A stretch of DNA of 64,000 bases, from contig NZ_JAUSZI010000002.1 in the NCBI RefSeq assembly GCF_030817415.1, forward strand, positions 2,108,001-2,172,000, written 5' to 3'. The stretch comes from Streptomyces umbrinus. Lineage in GTDB: Bacteria > Actinomycetota > Actinomycetes > Streptomycetales > Streptomycetaceae. The notes under the pieces were generated by a model, which did not search any database, had not been told where the DNA came from, and worked only from the letters and a program-made list of their open reading frames with translations. Position 1 is the stretch's first letter. Each line of letters starts with the position of its first letter. Below, in pieces: positions 40,821 to 49,258 of this stretch. A program made the position numbers and the translations under genes.

Positions 40821-41061
40821 GGGCTCGCCTCCCCTCACCGGGCCGCCGGGAGTACGGCTCCAGGCCCTGGCATCCAGCGTAGGACCCTTGTCCGACAAGG
40901 GATTTCCGTGATGTTTCCCCTCCGCTAACCGGGCGAACCGACGCGTACCAAAAGGGCATTGTCAGTGGCGAACGGCAAGCTGGACCCAGCGCCACCGCTG
41001 TGCGGGGGCGAGTGAACCGCCACAAGCGCTGCTGCCGAGCCGAACCGGGGAGAGCCGTCCG

Positions 41062-41289
41062 ATGCCGACCGCCGTACTGACCGATCACGAACGCACCGCC
41101 GTGCAGGCCTATCTGCGACTGCTGCAGACGGTACGGGCCGCCATGGACGGCCCTCCCGGCACGGGCCGACCACCCGTCGTGCCGCCCTCCGCCCTCGCGG
41201 AGGCGGAGCGCGCGCTCGCCGCGGCCGGGCTCACGGGCAACGAGGAGGCGTTCTTCCGCCTCCTGCACACGTGGTGCCCGGAGGTGTGA
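41062..41289 (+). CDS. Small helical protein of unknown function
   Basis: A 75-residue protein (MPTAVLTDHERTAVQAYLRLLQTVRAAMDG...), predicted as two helical segments around a Gly/Pro-rich turn. A GGGGAGAG ribosome site lies upstream, and codon use matches its neighbours. I do not recognise a family. It lies alone between the hydrolase and the phosphopantetheinyl transferase. Confidence 0.6.
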   Translation: MPTAVLTDHERTAVQAYLRLLQTVRAAMDGPPGTGRPPVVPPSALAEAERALAAAGLTGNEEAFFRLLHTWCPEV

Positions 41290-41406
41290 TGAGCCGCCGT
41301 CAGTCCTTCGACGGAGGCGGGACGGGCCGGGCGAGCCGCACGCGCCCGCGTTCCGCGGCCGTCGCTGCGGGCCCGGCCCTCCGCCGACCGCCGTCCGAGG
41401 GCGCGC

Positions 41407-42105
41407 TCAGTCCTGCGCGTGCTGCACGGTCACCGAGGTCGCCACGAGTCCCCGGCGTACCGTCCAGCGCCCGTCGAAGTGTCCGATCCGTTGGCCGTCG
41501 ACCACCGGCCCCGGCACGAGGAGCCGGGCACGGAAGCCACCTGACGTGGTGTGTCCGGGATCCATGAAGACGTCGATGTCCGCCTCGGTGAAGTCGAGCC
41601 ACTTCCCGGTGAGGGGGAACCACGCCTTGTAGACCGACTCCTTGGCGCTGAACAGGAGCCGGTCCCAGTGGACGCCGGGGTGCTGCGCGGCGAGGCCGCG
41701 CAGCCGCCGGTCCTCGTCGGGCAGCGCCACGGACGCCAGCACGTTGTCCGGGAGCGGCCGATGGGGCTCCGCGTCGATGCCGAGCGAGGCCAGATCGCTG
41801 GCTCGGGCCAGCGCCGCGGCGGCGTAGCCCTCGCAGTGCGTCATGCTGCCGATCAGCCCGGCGGGCCACTGCGGTGCTCCCCGCTCACCGGGCAGCACGG
41901 CCTGCGGGGACACGCCGAGCTTCTCCATGGCGTGCCGGGCACAGCCGCGTACGAGGGTGAACTCACGGCGCCGTTTCTCGACGGCGCGCGAGATCAGCGC
42001 CTGTTCCTCGGGATAGAGCTCGGGGTACGGCGTCGTGCCGCCGGGCCGCTCGTCACCGTGTGCCTCCACGGCCACGACCGACTCCGGGAGCAGCTCCTCG
42101 ATCAC
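41407..42105 (-). CDS. 4'-phosphopantetheinyl transferase (Sfp/EntD type)
   Basis: A 232-residue PPTase that attaches the pantetheine arm of CoA to a conserved serine of carrier proteins. The Mg/CoA motifs are LGIDAEPHRPLP and FSAKESVYKAWFPLTG. The N-terminal GCARHAMEKLG segment is typical of the EntD-like group. GTG 42105 has GGAGG nine bases upstream and lies inside the end of the phosphoesterase gene (53-bp overlap). A carrier-protein gene lies just 3 kb away (45085), so this is a natural candidate for its activation, though such enzymes usually serve many carriers. Confidence 0.88.
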   Translation of the reverse strand: MIEELLPESVVAVEAHGDERPGGTTPYPELYPEEQALISRAVEKRRREFTLVRGCARHAMEKLGVSPQAVLPGERGAPQWPAGLIGSMTHCEGYAAAALARASDLASLGIDAEPHRPLPDNVLASVALPDEDRRLRGLAAQHPGVHWDRLLFSAKESVYKAWFPLTGKWLDFTEADIDVFMDPGHTTSGGFRARLLVPGPVVDGQRIGHFDGRWTVRRGLVATSVTVQHAQD

Positions 42106-42958
42106 CGGATCCGACCTCCATCGGCAGAATGCGGCGCAGCTTGCCCGGCGGTTCCGAGCGCTTGCGCCACTCGCGGGGGTAACCCACCGACACCTCTTCG
42201 AAGCGGACGCCGTCGAGCCAGGTGGTGCGGGGAATGTGCAGGTGGCCGTAGACCATGGCCGCGACGCGGTACGTGCGGTGCCAGTCCGCGGTGAGCCGGG
42301 TGCCGCACCACATGGCGAACTCCGGGTACCAGAGGACCTCCGTCGGGTGGCGGTCCAGCGGGTAGTGGTTGACCAGGACCGTCGGCAGTTCGGCGGGGAT
42401 CTCCGCGAGCCTGCGCTCGGTCTCTTCCACCCGGGCCCGGCACCAGGCCTCACGGCTCGGGTACGGGTCGGGGTGCAGGAAGTGCTCGTCCGTGCAGACG
42501 ACACCGGTCCCGTGGGCGTACGTGAGCCCCTCTTCCTTGGTCGCGCAGCCCGCGGGCAGGAACGAGTAGTCGTAGAGGAGGAAGAGCGGCGCGACGGTGA
42601 CCGGTCCGCCGGGGCCCTCCCACACCGGGTACGGGTCTTCCGGGGTCGTCACTCCCAGCTCGCGGCAGACCTCCACGAGGTGCTCGTAGCGGGCCACGCC
42701 GCGCAGGGTGACGGTGTCCTTGGGGTGGGTCCACAGCTCGTGGTTGCCGGGTGCCCAGATCACCTTGCGGAAGCGGGAGGCGAGCGTTTCGAGGGCCCAT
42801 CGGATGTCGGCCACCGTCTCCGCGACGTCGCCGGCCACCAGGAGCCAGTCGTCGTCGGTCTCGGGGCGCATCCGCTCGACGAGGGCGCGGTTCTCGGCGT
42901 ATCCGATGTGCAGGTCGCTGATGGCCAGCAGCCGGCCCGGACGGTCAGCCGTCGTCAC
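42053..42958 (-). CDS. Calcineurin-like metallophosphoesterase
   Basis: A 301-residue metallophosphoesterase. The metal-binding motifs are clear: ISDLHIGYAENR (DxH), VAGDVAE (GD), APGNHELW (GNHE), VNHYPLD and YGHLHIPRT (GHxH). The substrate is unknown. In Streptomyces it commonly stands directly before a PPTase gene, as here, and the two overlap by 53 bp. GTG 42958 follows GAGGGGGCGA. It is divergent from the FkbH-like gene. Confidence 0.85.
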   Translation of the reverse strand: MTTADRPGRLLAISDLHIGYAENRALVERMRPETDDDWLLVAGDVAETVADIRWALETLASRFRKVIWAPGNHELWTHPKDTVTLRGVARYEHLVEVCRELGVTTPEDPYPVWEGPGGPVTVAPLFLLYDYSFLPAGCATKEEGLTYAHGTGVVCTDEHFLHPDPYPSREAWCRARVEETERRLAEIPAELPTVLVNHYPLDRHPTEVLWYPEFAMWCGTRLTADWHRTYRVAAMVYGHLHIPRTTWLDGVRFEEVSVGYPREWRKRSEPPGKLRRILPMEVGSGDRGAAPGVGRGRGGTR

Positions 42959-43110
42959 CCTCGCCCCCTCCGTGGACCGGAGACGCCCCTCGGCGTGCCC
43001 GGATGGGACCACAAGAACACATGCCGCCTCCACGGTACAAGAGCGGCTTTAGCCGCCCCGCCGACGATGTGGCCACGGCCGGACTTCTGGGTGCGGGCCG
43101 TCGGTCATTT

Positions 43111-43173
43111 GGGTGCGGGTCCGTTGGGTTGCTCGCGCCGTTCCCCGCGCCCCTACGGGGCGCCGAGCCCGAG
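43111..43173. repeat. Streptomyces-type intergenic repeat element
   Basis: The stretch GGGTGCGGGTCCGTTGGGTT, then GCTCGCGCCGTTCCCCGCGC and CCCTACGGGGCGCC resembles a short repeat I know to recur between genes in many Streptomyces genomes (around the core CAGTTCCCCGCGCCCCT). It ends in the stem GCGCCCC-TAC-GGGGCGC (43147-43163). A second partial copy of GGGTGCGGG lies at 43089. Its role is unknown. Here it fills most of the promoter region before the FkbH-like gene. Confidence 0.55.
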
Positions 43174-43180
43174 GAGAGCT

Positions 43181-45088
43181 ATGACAGGGGCGTCCGGGCC
43201 TTCGACGTTGCTCGATCTGCACCGTGAAGGGCGGCTCCTCCGTGAGTATCCCGGTGTTCGGCGGCTGCTCTGCGGGGCCTCGGACGCCGAACTCGCCCGG
43301 GCCGGGCAGTTGTTGGCGCGGCTCGATCCGGACGAGGTGGTGGCGGAGCATCCGGCCGTGCCGGTCGTGACCGTCGCCGTCACCGGGCACGGCACGCTGG
43401 CCCCGCTGCTGCCGTCCCTGACCGTCGAACTGGCCCGCCACGGGCTGCTGTTGCGGCCGCATCTCGCGGACTTCGACGCGTACGTCTTCGACCTCGCCGC
43501 CCCGGACGGCGAGCTGTACCGGGCCGAACTGGCCCTCTGTGTGCTCGACCCGATGGTGGTCTTCGACGAGGTTCCCGTGCCCTGGGGGCCCGAGGACGTG
43601 GAGCGGGTGGCGCGGGAGCGGATCGGGACGCTGGCGGGGCTGGTCGCGCGGTTCGTGGAGTCCGCGCGCGGGACGCTCGTCCTCAACACCCTGCCGCTGC
43701 CGAGGCGGTTCGCCGCGCAGCTCGTCGACCACCGGTCGCGGGCGCGGCTCGGGGCGGTGTGGCGGGAGGCCAACTCACGGCTGCTGCGGCTGGCCGAGCA
43801 GCACGAGCGGGTCGTCGTCCTCGACCTGGATCCGCTGGCCGGCGAGGGCGTGCCCGTGGTCGAGCCGCGGCTGAGCCAGTACACCAGGACGCACCTCTCC
43901 CCCGCCCTGCTCGCCGCGTACGCCCGTGAGGTCGGGCATCTCGCCCGGCATCGGGCCGGGCAGGGCAAGAAGGCCCTCGTCCTGGATCTGGACGGCACGC
44001 TGTGGGGCGGGATCCTCGGCGAGGACGGCCCGGACGGCATCGAGACCGGAGCCGACGGCACGCACCGCGGCGGGGCCCACCACGCGTTCCAGCGGGTCGT
44101 CGGACAACTCGCCGCGCAGGGCGTGCTGCTGGCCGCCGTCAGCAAGAACGACCCCGAACCGGTCGGCGAGGTGCTGCGCGGGCATCCCGGCATGTTCCTG
44201 CGCGAGGACGACTTCGTCCGGGTCGTCGCCAACTGGCGGCCCAAGCACGACAACCTCACCGAGCTCGCCGAGGCGCTCAACCTGGGCGTGGACAGCTTCG
44301 TGTTCGTGGACGACAGCCCCTACGAGTGCGGGCTCGTCCGCCACGAGCTGCCGGGGGTCTCCGTCGTACCCGTGAACGGCGAACCGGCCCTGCACATCGA
44401 GGCGTTGCTGCGCGACGGCTGGTTCGACGCCCCGGAACTGACCCGCGAGGACGTCACACGGGTCGCCCAGTACCGCGACGAGCTGGTCCGCAAGGACTTC
44501 CTCGACGGCTTCGACTCCCTCGACGAATACCTGCGTCAGTTGCGGGTCGAGGTCCGGCTCGTCGAGGCCGGGCCCGCCGAGGTGGCCCGGCTCTCCCAAC
44601 TGACCCTGCGCACCAACCAGTTCAACCAGACGACGCTGCGGCTGGGGCCCGCCGAGGTCCGCGCCCTCCTCGACGATCCGACGGCGCGTGTCCTGGCCGT
44701 CCGCGCCGCCGACCGCTTCGGGGACAATGGCGTCGTCGGCGCGGTGTTCACGCACCGGCACGGCGACACCGTCCACATCGACAACTTCCTGCTCAGCTGC
44801 CGGGTGTTCTCCCGAGGCATCGAGCAGACCGCGCTCTGTGCCGTGCTGCGACACGCCCGCGCACACGGCGCCCGTGCGGTGCGCGCGAACCACCGGGCCG
44901 CACCGAAGAACGCCAAGGTCAAGGACTTCTACCCGAGGAACGGCTTCGTCCGGGTCGCGGACGAGAACACGACAGCCACCTGTCAGCACGACGGCACGAC
45001 CGTGACGTACGAGCACGACCTCGCGGTCCTGCCCGTCCCGCCCGCGCACGTCCACTTCACCGAGATCCCGGGAGACGACGGCTCGTGA
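43181..45088 (+). CDS. FkbH-like HAD-IIIC glyceryl transferase/phosphatase
   Basis: A 635-residue FkbH-family protein. The HAD catalytic motif is LDLDGTLWGG (D269 and D271), followed by AAVSKNDPEPV and FVDDSPYE. About 260 N-terminal residues precede it, and a GNAT-like C-terminal part contains TLRTNQFNQTTLRL and FGDNGVVGAVF. FkbH enzymes take 1,3-bisphosphoglycerate and load a glyceryl unit onto an acyl carrier protein, feeding methoxymalonyl, tetronate or lactate-type units. The next gene is exactly such a carrier protein, with a GTGA overlap. No polyketide synthase is near. Confidence 0.85.
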   Translation: MTGASGPSTLLDLHREGRLLREYPGVRRLLCGASDAELARAGQLLARLDPDEVVAEHPAVPVVTVAVTGHGTLAPLLPSLTVELARHGLLLRPHLADFDAYVFDLAAPDGELYRAELALCVLDPMVVFDEVPVPWGPEDVERVARERIGTLAGLVARFVESARGTLVLNTLPLPRRFAAQLVDHRSRARLGAVWREANSRLLRLAEQHERVVVLDLDPLAGEGVPVVEPRLSQYTRTHLSPALLAAYAREVGHLARHRAGQGKKALVLDLDGTLWGGILGEDGPDGIETGADGTHRGGAHHAFQRVVGQLAAQGVLLAAVSKNDPEPVGEVLRGHPGMFLREDDFVRVVANWRPKHDNLTELAEALNLGVDSFVFVDDSPYECGLVRHELPGVSVVPVNGEPALHIEALLRDGWFDAPELTREDVTRVAQYRDELVRKDFLDGFDSLDEYLRQLRVEVRLVEAGPAEVARLSQLTLRTNQFNQTTLRLGPAEVRALLDDPTARVLAVRAADRFGDNGVVGAVFTHRHGDTVHIDNFLLSCRVFSRGIEQTALCAVLRHARAHGARAVRANHRAAPKNAKVKDFYPRNGFVRVADENTTATCQHDGTTVTYEHDLAVLPVPPAHVHFTEIPGDDGS

Positions 45089-45312
45089 ACTCCATCGACG
45101 ACTTCCTCATCCTCCTCCAGGACGACCTGGGCCTGCCGGTGACCGGCGCGGACGTCGGCGCGGGGCTCGACCGGGTGCCCGGCTGGGACTCCGTGCACCT
45201 GCTCTCGCTCCTCGCGCTCCTGGAGCGTACGACCGGCCGTGCGCTCCCTCTGGCGGAGGCCCTGGAGGCCGGCAGCCTGGAGGAGATCTACGCGCTGGCG
45301 GTGGCCTCGTGA
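45085..45312 (+). CDS. Stand-alone acyl carrier protein
   Basis: A 75-residue four-helix carrier protein. The phosphopantetheine attachment site is S36 in PGWDSVHLL. The rest (LLALLERTTGRALPLAEALEAGSLEEIYALA) fits the ACP fold. It overlaps FkbH upstream (4 bp) and the acyltransferase downstream (4 bp), so the three proteins are made together. It probably carries the glyceryl thioester. Confidence 0.85.
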   Translation: MNSIDDFLILLQDDLGLPVTGADVGAGLDRVPGWDSVHLLSLLALLERTTGRALPLAEALEAGSLEEIYALAVAS

Positions 45313-46073
45313 GGATCTCAACGGTCGCCCGCGAGCGCCGCCACACCCTGGCCTTCCTCGACGGCATCCGGTCCTTCGCGCCGGTGTTCCTCGGTACGTC
45401 GGTCGACATGGGCAACGTACGGGAGCACCGCGCCGGGCAGCCGTCGGGGCGCCGGATCTCCACGGTCACGTACGTGCTCCATGTGGCCGCGCGGGTGCTG
45501 GCCGCGCACCCCGAGGCGAACGCCGCGCTCCGGGGCCGGTCCAGGGTCGCCCGCTACGACGGTGTGCACGGCAAGTTCACGCTCGACCGCACGCTGGGCG
45601 GCCGCCGGGTGGTGCTGTCGGCCGTGCTGCCGGACCTGGAGCGGGCCGGGCTCGGCGAGATCCAGGAGCGCGTCGACCACTTCCGCGACGGTGACCCCGC
45701 GACGATGCCGGAGTTCGCCGGCGTCCGCGCGCTCCAGCGGCTGCCCGGGCCGCTGCGCACCCTCGCCTACCGTGCCGCCACCCGTCCCCTGCGCAGGCGG
45801 GCCTCGACGACGGGCACGTTCGCGGTGAGTTCGCTCGGCCACCGTCCGGTGGAGGCGTTCCACTCCGTCGGCGGGACCACGATCACGCTCGGGCTCGGCG
45901 CGACCGCCGACCGCCCGGCGGTCCGTGACGGGAGGGTCGTCGTCGCTCCGGTGCTGCCGCTGAGCCTCACCTTCGACCACCGTGTGATCGACGGCGCCGA
46001 GGCGGCGGACGTGCTCGCGGAGATCAAGGAGGGGCTGGAGTCCTTCAAGGGGAGCGGGGTCCAGGGGGCCTGA
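45309..46073 (+). CDS. E2-type (2-oxoacid dehydrogenase) acyltransferase without lipoyl domain
   Basis: A 254-residue protein corresponding to the catalytic core of dihydrolipoyl acyltransferases. The catalytic motif is FDHRVIDGAEAAD (H224, D228). FAVSSLGHRPVEAF and TITLGLGATADRP match the core strands. There is no lipoyl or subunit-binding domain, so it is not part of a dehydrogenase complex. Similar lipoyl-less proteins (Agg4-like) acetylate glyceryl groups on carrier proteins in tetronate biosynthesis, which matches the neighbours. Acyl donor and acceptor here are unproven. Confidence 0.78.
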   Translation: MRISTVARERRHTLAFLDGIRSFAPVFLGTSVDMGNVREHRAGQPSGRRISTVTYVLHVAARVLAAHPEANAALRGRSRVARYDGVHGKFTLDRTLGGRRVVLSAVLPDLERAGLGEIQERVDHFRDGDPATMPEFAGVRALQRLPGPLRTLAYRAATRPLRRRASTTGTFAVSSLGHRPVEAFHSVGGTTITLGLGATADRPAVRDGRVVVAPVLPLSLTFDHRVIDGAEAADVLAEIKEGLESFKGSGVQGA

Positions 46074-46150
46074 CGTGCCTCAGGAGCACCGGCGGGCCCG
46101 TCCCGGGATTCTGTAACACGCACGTAGCAGCGAGCACGCTGCGCAGGCCC

Positions 46151-46251
46151 TATGATCGGCCCTACACAACCGCCACGGACTCCCGTTTTCGAACGGCGGT
46201 TTTGTGTACCCATTTACTCCTTGGCCGGGCACGGCTTGCTTCGCCGTGCCC
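46151..46251 (+). promoter_or_regulatory. Promoter-like element and two hairpins before the ATP-grasp gene
   Basis: TATGAT at 46151-46156 fits a -10 box. The first hairpin (46163-46208) pairs ACACAACCGCC with GGCGGTTTTGTGT around a 20-nt loop and has a T-run in its 3' arm. The second (46227-46251) pairs GGGCACGGC with GCCGTGCCC. The first could be a terminator for the upstream operon or, if transcription starts near 46163, a 5' leader structure. The second lies 23 bp before the start codon. Confidence 0.5.
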
Positions 46252-46274
46252 GCGAACCCTGAAAGGCGGCCTGC

Positions 46275-47456
46275 ATGGTCTCTCGCGTACGCGTCTGGCT
46301 CAACCGCACGTACGCGGAGAACGTGTTCTTCATGGATCAGCTACGGCGAAATCCGTGCGGCAGGGCCGTCGAGATCCACGCGACCCACGGCGACGCCGAT
46401 TCCCCCATCCTCGCCGCCGCCGACGTGGCCGCGCTGGAGCCGGAGGGGCTGTCCCCGGCGGCGTACGTCGAGTACGCGCTCGACCAGTGCGCCCGGCACT
46501 CCATCGACGTGTTCGTGCCGGTCCTGCACCAGGCGACCCTCGTCGAGCACCGCGAGGAGTTCGCCGCGGTCGGTACGGCGCTGCTCGCGCCTCCCGCGGA
46601 GGCCGTGCACACCTTCCAGGACAAGGTGATCGCGTACGAGGCGGTCGAGAAGCTCGGCATTCCGGCACCGCCGTGGTGGCGGGTGCGGACCGCGGAGGAG
46701 CTGGTCACGGCGGTCGACGCGCTGGAGGCCGACGGCCACAAGGCGTGCTTCAAGCCGGCCTCCGGAGCGGGCGGCGTCGGTTTCCGCATCATCACGCGGA
46801 CCCCCTTCTCCCTGATGCACCTCAACGGCTTCCCCAGCCCGTACGTGCCACTGGACATGGTCGTAGAGGCGCTGAAGCAGGCCGACGAGCCGGTGGACTG
46901 GCTGGTCATGCCGCGTCTGGAGCAGCCGGAGGTGTCCGTGGACTGCCTGACCGGTCCGGACGGACGGGTACGGATGGCCGTGGGCCGGACCAAGAACGGC
47001 CGGCGGCGCGGCTTCACACTCGACCCTCAGTGGATCGAGCCGTCCCGGCTGCTCGCGGAGTCGTTCGGGCTGCACTACCTGACGAACATTCAGTTCCGGA
47101 TGCTCGGCGACGAGCCGGTCCTCATGGACGTCAACACGCGCCCGGCCGGCGGCCTGCACCAGCTCTCGCAGTGCGGCATCAACGCCCCCTGGGCGGCGGT
47201 GCGGCTGGCGCTCGGCGAGGAGCCCGGCGACGTGGTCCCGCCGTTCCTCGGACAGGACTACACGGTGGTCGCGGGACCGCGCGCGGTACGGCCCGTGTCG
47301 CTGCCGCAGCAGCGCGCGGAACTGGACCTCCCCGTCCCCCCGGCCGCGACCGCGACCGCCGCGGAGCCCACCGTCGAGGCGCACTCGGAGCAGACCACCC
47401 AGGCGTCTCATCCGGCACAGGCGGCACAGACTTCGGACAGTCCCTTGACAGTCTGA
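46275..47456 (+). CDS. ATP-grasp ligase
   Basis: A 393-residue ATP-grasp protein. The ATP-binding strands include HKACFKPASGAGGVGFRIIT, and the metal-binding Asp/Asn site is LMDVNTRPAGGLHQL. An N-terminal PylC/BtrJ-like pre-ATP domain (NRTYAENVFFMDQLRR) precedes these. Such enzymes activate a carboxylate as acyl-phosphate and join it to an amine, thiol or alcohol. The last 55 residues are Ala/Pro/Thr-rich and look disordered. It follows the FkbH/ACP/acyltransferase operon after 200 bp with its own likely promoter. A role in the same pathway is plausible, not shown. Confidence 0.78.
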   Translation: MVSRVRVWLNRTYAENVFFMDQLRRNPCGRAVEIHATHGDADSPILAAADVAALEPEGLSPAAYVEYALDQCARHSIDVFVPVLHQATLVEHREEFAAVGTALLAPPAEAVHTFQDKVIAYEAVEKLGIPAPPWWRVRTAEELVTAVDALEADGHKACFKPASGAGGVGFRIITRTPFSLMHLNGFPSPYVPLDMVVEALKQADEPVDWLVMPRLEQPEVSVDCLTGPDGRVRMAVGRTKNGRRRGFTLDPQWIEPSRLLAESFGLHYLTNIQFRMLGDEPVLMDVNTRPAGGLHQLSQCGINAPWAAVRLALGEEPGDVVPPFLGQDYTVVAGPRAVRPVSLPQQRAELDLPVPPAATATAAEPTVEAHSEQTTQASHPAQAAQTSDSPLTV

Positions 47457-47519
47457 TTGGTCCATACCAACTTGGTGAGCGTGCCAACTCCCGTACCCCC
47501 ATACGTTCAGGGAGATCAC

Positions 47520-49193
47520 GTGCGCCTCAGACGTTCCAGAGACCGTTTCCTCGCGCTGCTCGCTTCGGCCGCCCTGGCTCTCGCCGGGGCGGTCGCGCTG
47601 CCCGGCACCGCCCAGGCGGCCAACCTGCTGTCCAACGCCGGCTTCGAGTCGGGCAGCCTCTCCCCCTGGTCCTGCTCGGGCAACCTCGGCTCGATCGTGT
47701 CGAGCCCGGTCCACGGGGGCACCAAGGCCCTTGCGGGCGCGGCGAGTTCGAGTGACATCGCCAAGTGCAGCCAGACCGTGTCGGTCCAGCCGAACACCGC
47801 GTACCGCCTGACGGGCTGGGTGCGCGGCAGCTACGCCTACCTGGGCGTGGACGGCGGGCCGTCGACCTGGACCCAGTCACCCTCCGCCTACAGCCAGTTG
47901 ACCGTGCCGTTCACCACCGGCGCGTCGCAGACGAGCGCCACGATCTACACGCACGGCTGGTACGCGCAGGGCACCTACCAGGCCGACGACATCAGCCTCG
48001 ACGGTCCTGGCGGCGGCTCGGACACCCAGGCGCCGACGGCCCCCTCGACCCTGCGCTCCACCGGGAAGACCTCGTCGAGCGTGTCGCTGGCGTGGAACGC
48101 GTCGAGCGACAACGTGGGCGTCACCGCGTACGACATCTACAGCGGCACCAACCAGGTGCTCAGTGTCTCCGGGACGAGTGCCACGGTCAGCGGGCTCTCG
48201 CCGAGCACCGCGTACACGTTCACCGTGCGGGCCCGGGACGCGGCCGGGAACCGGTCGGCCGCCTCCAACTCCCTTGCCGTGACAACCGATCCGGGCGGTG
48301 GCGGGGGTACCGGCTTCAAGCAGGCCGCGCCCTATCTGTACCTCGGCTGGGGTGACCCGCCCAGCGCCCCGTCGGTGATGAACTCGACCGGCGTGAAGTG
48401 GTTCACGATGGCGTTCATCCTCTCCTCCGGAGGCTGCAACCCGGCCTGGGACGGATCGCGTCCGCTGACCGGCGGCAACGACCAGTCCGTCATCAACTCC
48501 ATCCGCTCGGCGGGCGGCGACATCGTCCCGTCCATCGGCGGCTGGAGCGGCAACAAGCTGGGGCCGAACTGCTCGACACCCGAGGCGCTCGCGGGCGCGT
48601 ACCAGAAGGTGATCGACGCGTACGGGCTGAAGGCGATCGACGTCGACATCGAGAACACCGACGAGTTCGAGAACGAGGTCGTCCAGGACCGGATTCTCAA
48701 CGCCCTGAGGATCGTCAAGCAGAACAACCCCGGGCTGCGGACGATCATCACCTTCGGCACGTCGACGACCGGCCCGACCTACTGGGGCAACCGGCTCATC
48801 GAGCGGGCCTCGGCTCTCAACGCGAACATCGACGTCTTCACCATCATGCCGTTCGACTTCGGCGGCGGCGCCGACATGTACGGCAACACGGTGAACGCGA
48901 CGGAGGGGCTGAAGACCAAGCTCAAGTCGGTCTTCGGCTGGGACGACGCCACGGCCTACGCGCACATCGGCATCTCCGGCATGAACGGTCTCAGCGACCA
49001 GCAGGAGCTCACCTCACCGGCGACCTGGACGCAGATCCGCGACTGGGCGAACTCCCACCACATCGCCCGCCTCGCGTTCTGGTCGGTCAACCGCGACCGG
49101 CCGTGCCCGGGCGGCGGCGTGGTCAGCAACTGCTCCGGCATCAGCCAGAGCAACTGGCAGTTCACGTCGATCACGGCGGGCTTCACCGGCTGA
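47520..49193 (+). CDS. Secreted GH18 chitinase-like enzyme with CBM and fibronectin III domain
   Basis: A 557-residue secreted enzyme. The signal peptide ends at TAQA (residue 33). Residues about 34-165 form a carbohydrate-binding beta-sandwich (NLLSNAGFESGSLSPWSCSG...). Residues about 170-257 are a fibronectin III domain (APTAPSTLRSTGKTSSSVSLAWN). From about 265 a GH18 catalytic domain follows. Its active-site strand is LKAIDVDIEN, with the acid/base E378 after D374 and D376; the first Asp of the usual DxxDxDxE is a lysine. It probably cleaves chitin or a related glycan. GTG 47520 has AGGGAGA upstream. Confidence 0.85.
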   Translation: MRLRRSRDRFLALLASAALALAGAVALPGTAQAANLLSNAGFESGSLSPWSCSGNLGSIVSSPVHGGTKALAGAASSSDIAKCSQTVSVQPNTAYRLTGWVRGSYAYLGVDGGPSTWTQSPSAYSQLTVPFTTGASQTSATIYTHGWYAQGTYQADDISLDGPGGGSDTQAPTAPSTLRSTGKTSSSVSLAWNASSDNVGVTAYDIYSGTNQVLSVSGTSATVSGLSPSTAYTFTVRARDAAGNRSAASNSLAVTTDPGGGGGTGFKQAAPYLYLGWGDPPSAPSVMNSTGVKWFTMAFILSSGGCNPAWDGSRPLTGGNDQSVINSIRSAGGDIVPSIGGWSGNKLGPNCSTPEALAGAYQKVIDAYGLKAIDVDIENTDEFENEVVQDRILNALRIVKQNNPGLRTIITFGTSTTGPTYWGNRLIERASALNANIDVFTIMPFDFGGGADMYGNTVNATEGLKTKLKSVFGWDDATAYAHIGISGMNGLSDQQELTSPATWTQIRDWANSHHIARLAFWSVNRDRPCPGGGVVSNCSGISQSNWQFTSITAGFTG

Positions 49194-49226
49194 CGGCCGC
49201 GCAAGGTCCCGAGAACGGCTATCAAC

Positions 49227-49258
49227 GGGGGTGCCCGGTCAGTCGACCGGGTACCCCC
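49227..49258. terminator. Bidirectional terminator between GH18 and sulfotransferase genes
   Basis: GGGGGTGCCCGGTC-AGTC-GACCGGGTACCCCC forms a 14-bp stem with one G-U pair. It overlaps the stop codon of the sulfotransferase gene on the minus strand. Confidence 0.7.

Noticed and set aside
43181..46073. Polyketide or tetronate biosynthetic cluster
   Set aside because: No ketosynthase, KSIII, PKS or tailoring dehydratase is present within the window, so a complete tetronate cluster cannot be claimed.
45309..46073. E2 component of a pyruvate or branched-chain dehydrogenase
   Set aside because: No lipoyl or E1/E3-binding domain and no E1 or E3 genes nearby; the operon is with FkbH and an ACP.
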